Under the pieces are notes generated by a model. The model saw only the letters and a list, made by a program, of their open reading frames with translations, made no database searches and was not told the origin of the DNA. A stretch of DNA of 39,454 nucleotides from Chryseobacterium indologenes (GTDB taxonomy: Bacteria; Bacteroidota; Bacteroidia; Flavobacteriales; Weeksellaceae), in the NCBI RefSeq assembly GCF_001295265.1, contig NZ_LJOD01000023.1:1-39454 (forward strand). Direction: 5' to 3'. Both the position numbers and the translations under genes were made by a program. This document shows, piece after piece, positions 33,579 to 39,454 of this stretch. The number at the start of each line of letters is the position of its first letter. The first letter of the stretch is position 1.

Positions 33579-34010
33579 ATGGAAATGAACTTCAAAGACA
33601 TCCATATAGGAAACATTATTCAGAATGCAGTTAAGGAAAGTGATCTGGAGCTTTCCAGAATCTGTAATTTCTTTCAGTGCACAGAGCAGGAAATAGAAGC
33701 AATGTATGGTTCGGAAAGTATAGATACCCATCTGTTGCTGAAATGGAGTAAATTTCTGGAATATGACTTCTTCAGAACCTATTCCCAGCATCTTATTCTG
33801 TATTCACCTCCTTCCCGGAAAATGAAAAAAGGAAAAACAAAAGAAGTGACAGGTCTGCCGCAGTTCAGGAAGACGATTTATACGCAGGAAGTCATAGATT
33901 TTATCCTGGAACAGATACATTCTCAGAATATGACCAGAAAAGAAGTAATAGAACGTTATGCCATTCCCAAAACAACACTTTTCAAATGGATTGAAAAATA
34001 TAACAGATAA
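33579..34010 (+). CDS. Module B HTH protein 1
   Basis: A 143-residue protein and full-length paralogue of 2347-2787. The N-terminal helical region starts FKDIHIGNIIQNAVKESDLE and includes RICNFFQCTEQEIEAMY and EYDFFRTYSQHLILYSP. The end is a second HTH (VIERYAIPKTTLFKWIEK) of IS3-OrfA type. It lacks any catalytic domain. The alternative start MNFKD at 33585 is possible. It starts 9 bp after the conserved hairpin and is followed at 5 bp by HTH protein 2. It is most likely a DNA-binding regulator of the module; transposition is unlikely without a catalytic partner. Confidence 0.8.
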   Translation: MEMNFKDIHIGNIIQNAVKESDLELSRICNFFQCTEQEIEAMYGSESIDTHLLLKWSKFLEYDFFRTYSQHLILYSPPSRKMKKGKTKEVTGLPQFRKTIYTQEVIDFILEQIHSQNMTRKEVIERYAIPKTTLFKWIEKYNR

Positions 34011-34015
34011 AAATT

Positions 34016-34345
34016 ATGAAAAAATACAGACAGCCCAACTTTAAACAGATTTATACTGATATTCTCGTCAATAAATACCCGGATAAATATAATGCATGTG
34101 AAGGATTATTACTGAAAAAAGAACTTCTGGCCTTAGATGTCATGAAAATAAACACCCTTATTTTCGGAATATCTGAAAAGAACAGCCAGAGATACCGTTC
34201 CTATAAAGAATCTGATATCGTCTGCATGCTTGAGTACCAGAGAAAAAACAAGCTGAATAATACCCAGCTGGCCATTCACTTTAAGCTAAGCAGAAATACC
34301 GTAGCTAAATGGAAAAAAATCTTTCTGTATAACACAGAAGCCTGA
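34016..34345 (+). CDS. Module B HTH protein 2
   Basis: A 109-residue basic protein and paralogue of 2040-2357. It opens with PNFKQIYTDILVNKYPDK, has a central LALDVMKINTLIFG stretch, and ends in an HTH that is nearly identical to its partner's (NNTQLAIHFKLSRNTVAKWK). No catalytic residues of a transposase are visible. It closes module B and is followed by a terminator. Partnering with HTH protein 1, perhaps as a heterodimer, is inferred from the strict pairing in both modules. Confidence 0.8.
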   Translation: MKKYRQPNFKQIYTDILVNKYPDKYNACEGLLLKKELLALDVMKINTLIFGISEKNSQRYRSYKESDIVCMLEYQRKNKLNNTQLAIHFKLSRNTVAKWKKIFLYNTEA

Positions 34346-34352
34346 GAAAGAT

Positions 34353-34386
34353 AAAAAATGGGGAAAGTGTATTTCCCATTTTTTTT
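34353..34386 (+). terminator. Terminator of module B
   Basis: AATGGGGAAA/TTTCCCATT stem with one bulged G, with flanking A and T runs (T8 tail). Confidence 0.8.
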
Positions 34387-34420
34387 GTAGTTTAGTTTTC
34401 AGCATTAAAAAATCACCTGA

Positions 34421-34909
34421 ATGACAATGTTTATAGTACCGGAAACTTCTGAAGCAGAAGCAGATATCCTGAAAGAAAAGAGAAATCCGCAGAACTTTCC
34501 GAAGAACATAGCATTTCCTTTTCCTGAGCAGTATAAAAACCTGGTAATGCCCATCAGAACCATTGAAATATCTTCAGAAACTATCCTGTATAATACTGTG
34601 GAAGCTGTTTCCGAAAACAAAGAGTCTAAATGGAAAGATTATTGGTGTTTTGCCGGAAACGGACAGGGAGACCGCTGGTTTTTGAACAAAGAAAACTCCG
34701 TTTTATTCTATGATCATGATGCTCCTGATGATTTACAACCTATGAAAATCAGCTTTGGCCAGTGGCTTCAGATGGCTTATATAATCCGGCTGCTGGACAA
34801 TTATTACGATGAATATGAGATTATTCCGGAACCCGTACAGCATGGCTTTTATAAAGCATTAAACAGCATCAGTGCAGGATTGGGAGAACGTTATCCATTT
34901 ATCGAATGA
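34421..34909 (+). CDS. SMI1/KNR4 (SUKH)-like protein
   Basis: A 162-residue soluble protein. The core (KDYWCFAGNGQGDRWFLN, then VLFYDHDAPDD, then SFGQWLQMAYIIRLLDNYY) follows the SUKH/SMI1-KNR4 pattern of an aromatic-rich strand with N-G-x-G-D. SUKH proteins are often immunity proteins against polymorphic toxins, but stand-alone copies also occur. No toxin gene is adjacent, so immunity is only a possibility. It stands alone after module B. Confidence 0.6.
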   Translation: MTMFIVPETSEAEADILKEKRNPQNFPKNIAFPFPEQYKNLVMPIRTIEISSETILYNTVEAVSENKESKWKDYWCFAGNGQGDRWFLNKENSVLFYDHDAPDDLQPMKISFGQWLQMAYIIRLLDNYYDEYEIIPEPVQHGFYKALNSISAGLGERYPFIE

Positions 34910-35007
34910 AAATTATATTATGCCCAAAACGGTTCAGAATAGCCATTTTAAAGAATAAAAGAATGAATATCATTAGGTAATGATGAAAAGTATTGATGGA
35001 TAATAGT

Positions 35008-35015
35008 TATTTTTG
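35008..35015 (+). promoter_or_regulatory. -7 box (TATTTTTG) of the cytochrome c peroxidase gene
   Basis: TATTTTTG followed by C matches TAnnTTTG and ends 18 nt before the ATG at 35034, giving a very short leader. No clear -33 element. This placement argues against the upstream TTG start at 35013, which lies inside the box. Confidence 0.5.
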
Positions 35016-35033
35016 CCAAAATCCTGTTTCCTA

Positions 35034-36200
35034 ATGAAGAATGCCATAAGCTGGGTATTGATTGTATTTCTCACAGTTTCTCTTTTGCAGAACTGTTTAA
35101 ATACCCGTGTTCAGAAAGAATTCCGGCAGAAGTCTTCATTTCTCGCAGAATTAAGGGCATTATATTCTTCAGGAGACCCTTCAAAATGGCCCAAACCAAT
35201 TCTCGATCCTGACGCTGTTCCTTATTTTTCCGAAATAGGGCATCTCCCGGAAGTGAGCTTTCCGGAAGACAATCCATACTCTGCAGATAAAGCATTACTG
35301 GGTAAGACCCTTTTTTTTGATCCACGGCTTTCCCGGTCCAACCAGATTGCCTGTGCCTCATGCCATGATCCGGAATTGGGTTGGGGAGATAACAGAACTT
35401 TTTCTTTCGGACATGACCGGCAGCTGGGCATCCGCAATGCAATGACGATTATGAACTCCGCTTATGCCAAACCTTTATTCTGGGATGGAAGAGCGTCATC
35501 ATTGGAAGAACAGTCCCATATGCCGATTCAGGATGAACGCGAAATGGGTGAGCATATTGATATTGCCACAGGGAAAATTGCAAAAATCAATGGCTACGGA
35601 ATCCTGTTTGAAAAAGCTTTCGGGGATAAGACAGTAACCAAAGACCGTATAGCCAAGGCGATAGCCACTTTCGAAAGAACCATTAAAAGCGGAACTGCAA
35701 AATTTGACCTTTTTATCAGCGGAAAAGCCGATGCCTATTCTGATGATGAGCTTATGGGGCTGCACCTTTTCCGTACCAAAGCGCAGTGTATGAACTGCCA
35801 CAATTCAGGATATTTCTCCAATAACAGGTTTGAAAATGTAGGAACCGCTCTGCTGGGAGAAACAGGAGAAGATTTGGGACGTTATCTGGTGACCAAAAAG
35901 CCGGAAGATGCCGGGAAGTTCCGTGTACCGGGGCTTCGTGAGGCTGCAAGAACAGGCCCCTGGATGCATAACGGTTCCATGACAAGCCTTACGGAAGTCA
36001 TACAGTTCTACAGCAAAGGAAACCCTGAATATGCACAAAAACGATCAACTGTTCATGAAGGAATTACGCTGAATTCTGAAAAATCAACTTTTGTAAGATT
36101 ACTGGATCTCACTGATCAAGAAATCTCACAATTGGAAGCATTTTTACGCACACTGACCACAAAAACAGAAAGAGTAGTACCGCCTGCTTTACCAAAATAA
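35034..36200 (+). CDS. Di-haem cytochrome c peroxidase family protein
   Basis: 388 residues from the ATG at 35034. The N-terminus is a hydrophobic signal ending LLQNC, possibly a lipoprotein (atypical lipobox). Two c-type haem sites are present: CASCH (C107-H111) and CMNCH (C252-H256), in the order and spacing of the CcpA/MauG-like family (CCP domain). Also typical are FWDGRASSLEEQ (with the conserved Trp-Asp-Gly-Arg), TIMNSAYAK and FRVPGLREAARTGPWMHNGS. The enzyme reduces hydrogen peroxide to water in the periplasm using electrons from cytochrome c. It has its own -7 box and terminator. Confidence 0.92.
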   Translation: MKNAISWVLIVFLTVSLLQNCLNTRVQKEFRQKSSFLAELRALYSSGDPSKWPKPILDPDAVPYFSEIGHLPEVSFPEDNPYSADKALLGKTLFFDPRLSRSNQIACASCHDPELGWGDNRTFSFGHDRQLGIRNAMTIMNSAYAKPLFWDGRASSLEEQSHMPIQDEREMGEHIDIATGKIAKINGYGILFEKAFGDKTVTKDRIAKAIATFERTIKSGTAKFDLFISGKADAYSDDELMGLHLFRTKAQCMNCHNSGYFSNNRFENVGTALLGETGEDLGRYLVTKKPEDAGKFRVPGLREAARTGPWMHNGSMTSLTEVIQFYSKGNPEYAQKRSTVHEGITLNSEKSTFVRLLDLTDQEISQLEAFLRTLTTKTERVVPPALPK

Positions 36201-36249
36201 AAAGATTTTTAAGCCAATCAGGAAATAGGAGACAGCTTCATATTAACAA

Positions 36250-36280
36250 AAATCTCCATTCATTGTAATGGAGACTTTTA
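36250..36280 (+). terminator. Terminator after the peroxidase gene
   Basis: A perfect 8-bp stem TCTCCATT (36253-36260) with AATGGAGA (36267-36274), then CTTTTA. It is between convergent genes and may act both ways. Confidence 0.75.
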
Positions 36281-36336
36281 GTTGTGGATTGATTTAAATA
36301 ACCTGATAGGTTTAATTAGTTATTTTAAAATAAACT

Positions 36337-36594
36337 CTATTTTCCTAATCCTGTCGCCCAAGGCGAATTTGCACAACCTGCAGAAGTGCAGCAGACGTGT
36401 CCTCCGCCTGCTCCTCCATTGGCGAATTCTACGGCTTTACTAGGGGTTAAATCAGTCATAACAACAGAGATATATTTTCCATCACTGGTTTGCCGCCATT
36501 GTCTGGCATGACAAAGACCATTATCAATAATTCCCCCATTAATGCTCTTTTGCTGTTCTCTGGTTAAGGCAACAATTCTTTGTAATTTTAACAT
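36337..36594 (-). CDS. Double-glycine leader peptide (bacteriocin/RiPP-like precursor)
   Basis: 85 residues from the ATG at 36594. The upstream reading to 36636 adds a sequence unlike a leader. The leader MLKLQRIVALTREQQKSINGG ends in G-G, the layout of Bacteroidetes double-glycine peptides exported by peptidase-containing ABC transporters. The core of about 64 residues has four Cys (GLCHA, then HVCCTSAGC) and a Gly-rich stretch (ANGGAGGGH). No transporter, modification enzyme or immunity gene lies nearby. It may be a bacteriocin or a signalling peptide. Confidence 0.6.
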   Translation of the reverse strand: MLKLQRIVALTREQQKSINGGIIDNGLCHARQWRQTSDGKYISVVMTDLTPSKAVEFANGGAGGGHVCCTSAGCANSPWATGLGK

Positions 36595-37047
36595 AATAAA
36601 ATATTTTTTTGGATATGGATTGGTCCGGACATTCAAGTCAGCCGGATTTTCTGACTAGTCTTGTATGATTTTTTGCTTTTGTTGTATTAGGTTGGTGTTT
36701 ATTTTAAATGTTTTTTATAAAAATACATAAAATATTTAATTGAATTATTTTATTTAACGAATTTTATTCGTATTTAATTTTAAATTATTAAGAGATGTAA
36801 GACCTTATATGATATTAGAATATTAGGTCAAGCTTCACCTTAAGGTAAGGCATTATACTTATAAAAAAATCAAAGATTTTTTCTCTTAATCAATCTTAAA
36901 AGCTAAATACCCTTAATGGTTTAAAAAACAACTGAAGTTGATATATTCAGAATTGAAATCAGCGATTGAAATAATTTCCGCTCTTCATCTTCCAGCTCCC
37001 TTCCCCGAAAACTTTTCGTAACTTTATCCATATACAATCATTTCACT
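36595..37047. other. Gene-free interval, GG peptide to SDR
   Basis: About 450 bp of AT-rich DNA. A 10-bp palindrome ACCTTAAGGT is at 36837-36846. No coding frame or RNA family is recognised. Confidence 0.5.
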
Positions 37048-37836
37048 ATGAATATCAGTCTTTCATCAAAAAATGCTTTAGTAGGAGCTGCCACCCAGGG
37101 AATTGGCGCCGGAATTGCCCTTGAACTGGCCAGATGCGGAGCCAATGTTACCATCATGGCACGGAATGAAACCAAACTAAAGAATATGGTGGCCTCTCTT
37201 CCTGTTGTCAGCCCCGATCAGAAGCATCAGTATCTCGTTGCTGATTTTTCTGATTTTGAAAAATACAGAGAGATCATTGCCGGATATTTTCAGAATCATG
37301 CTGTAGATATTCTTGTGAACAATACCAATGGTCCGGAGCCGGGTTTTGCTTTGGAAAAAGAAACTGATGATTACCAGAAAGCATTTGACCTGCTTTTTAA
37401 AACGGTATGCGAAACAACATTATTGGCTTTACCTCACATGATCAGGCAGAAAAACGGTCGGATCATCAATGTGTCTTCACTTTCCGTGAAAGCTCCTATT
37501 GGAAACCTGGCGCTTTCAAACACAGTCCGTTCAGCAGTGATCGCCTGGGCAAAAACCTTATCCAATGAAGTGGCACAGCACAATATTACCATCAACACTA
37601 TTCTCACCGGCTATTTCGATACGGAAAGAATCCAAAGCCTGATTCACCACGAAGCTCAGCAGACAGGACTTCCTGTTGAAGAAATTCTAAAAAACAGGGA
37701 AAGTAAAATCCCGATGAAAAGATTAGGGCAGCCGGAAGAATACGGACATCTGACAGCCTTTCTTGCATCAGAATTTGCTTCTTATCTTACCGGAGCCAGC
37801 ATTCCCTTAGACGGAGGACTGAACAATACCTATTAA
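37048..37836 (+). CDS. SDR family protein with altered catalytic motif
   Basis: 262 residues. The fold is a classical SDR: NALVGAATQGIGAGIALELA (cofactor motif with A in place of the first G), DILVNNTNGP, then RIINVSSLSVKAPIGNLALS, KTLSNEVAQHNITINTI and the LTGASIPLDGGL end. The place of YxxxK is occupied by NLALSNTVRSAVIAW, so the usual catalytic Tyr is missing, while the Lys position is R. This marks the divergent SDR group annotated as FabG-like. It may bind NAD(P) without the usual chemistry. Its position before an XRE regulator is unremarkable. Confidence 0.85.
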   Translation: MNISLSSKNALVGAATQGIGAGIALELARCGANVTIMARNETKLKNMVASLPVVSPDQKHQYLVADFSDFEKYREIIAGYFQNHAVDILVNNTNGPEPGFALEKETDDYQKAFDLLFKTVCETTLLALPHMIRQKNGRIINVSSLSVKAPIGNLALSNTVRSAVIAWAKTLSNEVAQHNITINTILTGYFDTERIQSLIHHEAQQTGLPVEEILKNRESKIPMKRLGQPEEYGHLTAFLASEFASYLTGASIPLDGGLNNTY

Positions 37837-37881
37837 AAAAGCTGTACTTTCGCAAATGACATGAACTAAACTCATAACCGG

Positions 37882-38439
37882 ATGAAAATGAATAACAGGG
37901 TTAAAATTCTGAGAGAACTGCAAAACCTTACCCAAACTGAACTTGCCGAAAAATCTGGACTCTCTTTAAGGACTGTTCAGAGAATTGAAGCCGGAAATAC
38001 ACCCAAAGGTTTTACCCTTAAAGCCATTGCGCAATCTTTGGAAGTGAAGCCTGAAGACCTTATCCCAAATCCGGATAATGAAACGAAAGCAATGGTGACA
38101 GACCGGGCAAAAATGATTAATTTATCTGCTTTATCCGGGTTGATTATACCATTTGGAGGAGTTATTCTCCCTTTGATTTTAACCTACAGAACGAAGGATC
38201 AGGAAAATAAAAAACTGGGAAAAGAGATTGCAGGAGTTCAGATTATTCTGTCCGCTGTTTTGTCTGTATTAATGATCTTAAGTCCGTTTGTTCAGAAAGA
38301 GCTGATGATGAAATTCCCTCTTTTTCTTCCCATTCTAATTAGTTTTATTGGGCTTAAATTATGGATCATATTCAAAAACGGTACCAGCCTGAATCAAAAA
38401 AATGAGCTTGATATTAAACTGAAAAATAATTTTTTGTAG
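37882..38439 (+). CDS. XRE-family regulator with C-terminal membrane segment (DUF4870-like)
   Basis: A 185-residue protein. The N-terminal HTH (about 6-60) includes LTQTELAEKSGLSLRTVQRI and SLEVKPEDLI. The rest has three hydrophobic helices at about 82-96, 116-134 and 145-163 (LSGLIIPFGGVILPLIL, IILSAVLSVLMIL, FLPILISFIGLKLWIIF), as in DUF4870-type proteins. The regulator is membrane-tethered. It follows the SDR gene by 45 bp and may be in the same unit. Target unknown. Confidence 0.85.
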   Translation: MKMNNRVKILRELQNLTQTELAEKSGLSLRTVQRIEAGNTPKGFTLKAIAQSLEVKPEDLIPNPDNETKAMVTDRAKMINLSALSGLIIPFGGVILPLILTYRTKDQENKKLGKEIAGVQIILSAVLSVLMILSPFVQKELMMKFPLFLPILISFIGLKLWIIFKNGTSLNQKNELDIKLKNNFL

Positions 38440-38714
38440 CTTCATTATCTATTTTAAGGAATGTACAAGCCTCTCTCTTTTTCTAATGGTTAATTTAACT
38501 CTGCACTTCAACAACCCCCATGTAATATTCTGCAGCTTCCGGATGTCTTTAAAATAAGAAAACAGAAATTTGCTTTCGGGATAACATGATAATCATGAAT
38601 TCGGAATTCTGTTAAAAATCTGTCTGAAAAAATAAATTTACATTTTTAATAAAAAACTATGTAATGATCCGTTGCGTCCGGTTGTCTTAATAAGTATTGG
38701 AATTAAATATTTAT

Positions 38715-39454
38715 ATGAAAAACTGGTCTTTTAAAAAATGGAACACTATTTTAGGATGGGTGGTCTTTATCATTGCATTAATTACATATACCTCTACCAT
38801 TGAGCATTCACTCAGTTTCTGGGACTGTGGGGAATATATTTCTTCTGCTGTAAAGCTTGAAGTAACGCACGCTCCCGGAGCGGCATTATTCCAGATTGTA
38901 GGGGCTGTGGCCAGCATTTTCGCGATGGGGAACGTAGAGAATTATGCTGTGGTCATCAACACCATGTCCGCAGTATTCAGTGCATTTACCATTCTTTTTC
39001 TGTTCTGGACCATTACCCATTTTGTAAGAAGACTTCTGAACAAAGATTTTGATGAAATAACAAAACATCAGGAAATCTCTATTCTTTTTGCCGGGGCTGT
39101 AGGAGCTTTGTGTTTTACGTTTTCGGATACATTCTGGTTTTCAGCAGTAGAAGGAGAAGTATACGCTATGGCCTCTATGTTCATTGCTTTGCTGGTCTGG
39201 CTGATCACGAAATGGGAAAACGAATACCAGGCATCCGACAATGAGCGGTGGATCATCCTTATTTTCTTTATCATTGGTCTTTCTGTAGGGGTTCATATGA
39301 TGTGTATGCTGGCAATTCCTGCTGTTTGCCTGGTGTATTACGCCAGAAACTATACATTTACCTGGAAAAATTTCATCTGGGCGAACCTGATTACTTTAGG
39401 AATTCTGATTATTGTTTTCAAAATTATCTTCCCGGTTATCATGACGATGTTCGG
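38715..39454 (+). CDS. DUF2723 membrane glycosyltransferase-like protein (5' part)
   Basis: The first 246 codons of a longer gene that runs off the window. It starts MKNWSFKKWNTILGW, then LSFWDCGEYISSAVKLEVTH and APGAALFQIVGAV, the opening of the DUF2723 family. That family is related to GT-C/protein O-mannosyltransferase enzymes and has the acidic D in the first loop. Several transmembrane helices follow. In Flavobacteria it is a long (about 1000-residue) protein thought to act in O-glycosylation of exported proteins; the latter is an inference. It has no start in the track because it is cut by the window edge. Confidence 0.88.
   Translation, partial: MKNWSFKKWNTILGWVVFIIALITYTSTIEHSLSFWDCGEYISSAVKLEVTHAPGAALFQIVGAVASIFAMGNVENYAVVINTMSAVFSAFTILFLFWTITHFVRRLLNKDFDEITKHQEISILFAGAVGALCFTFSDTFWFSAVEGEVYAMASMFIALLVWLITKWENEYQASDNERWIILIFFIIGLSVGVHMMCMLAIPAVCLVYYARNYTFTWKNFIWANLITLGILIIVFKIIFPVIMTMF

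Noticed and set aside
2040..34345. Modules A and B as ends of one large inverted-repeat mobile element
   Set aside because: The paralogues differ too much at DNA level to be recent element ends, and the DNA between holds ordinary chromosomal genes.
36801..36846. GACCT...AGGTC and ACCTTAAGGT inverted repeats as operators
   Set aside because: Short and in AT-rich DNA away from a start codon; chance is likely, so only noted in the interval entry.

Overview
The window looks like a chromosome segment from a Flavobacteriia member, most like Chryseobacterium or a close Weeksellaceae relative. The evidence is AT-rich DNA, genes without clear Shine-Dalgarno sites, Bacteroidetes-type TAnnTTTG -7 boxes, a type IX secretion sorting tail, membrane TPR regulators and the start of a DUF2723 gene. 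The genus is an inference from these traits; no database search was possible.

Layout. 1-11.7 kb: a tRNA-Ser(UGA) gene, two degraded copies of its 3' end (about 1.31 and 11.59 kb), two transposase fossils, a META lipoprotein, surface-protein module A on the minus strand, an AraC-type TPR regulator with a broken paralogue, and an AraC/MFS pair. This has the look of an old island at a tRNA. 11.7-12.8 kb: gene remnants and one small hypothetical gene. 12.9-19.8 kb: a TPR/LuxR-type regulator, a LytTR membrane regulator, an unusual intradiol dioxygenase/thioredoxin-like lipoprotein, a T9SS-secreted fibronectin protein and a DUF1062 protein. 20-23 kb: an overlapping histidine kinase/response regulator pair followed by a structured non-coding stretch. 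23.2-27.7 kb: an AraC/SDR/SDR operon, a ScoMcrA-head-like small protein, another AraC regulator and a RibD-C/DHFR-like reductase. 28-34.4 kb: another TPR/LuxR-type regulator and surface-protein module B. 34.4-39.5 kb: a SUKH-like protein, a di-haem cytochrome c peroxidase, a double-glycine leader peptide, an SDR with an altered active site, an XRE membrane regulator and the 5' part of a DUF2723 gene.

The most striking point is that modules A (2.0-6.3 kb, minus) and B (30.2-34.3 kb, plus) have the same four genes in the same order: a large secreted surface protein, a small secreted protein, and two short helix-turn-helix proteins that look transposase-derived. A hairpin lies at the same place in both, between the small secreted gene and the HTH pair. 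The large and small proteins end in the same roughly 60-residue module, and a signal-sensing TPR membrane regulator lies upstream of each module on the same strand. This suggests a self-contained, repeatedly copied surface-protein system that I do not recognise as described.
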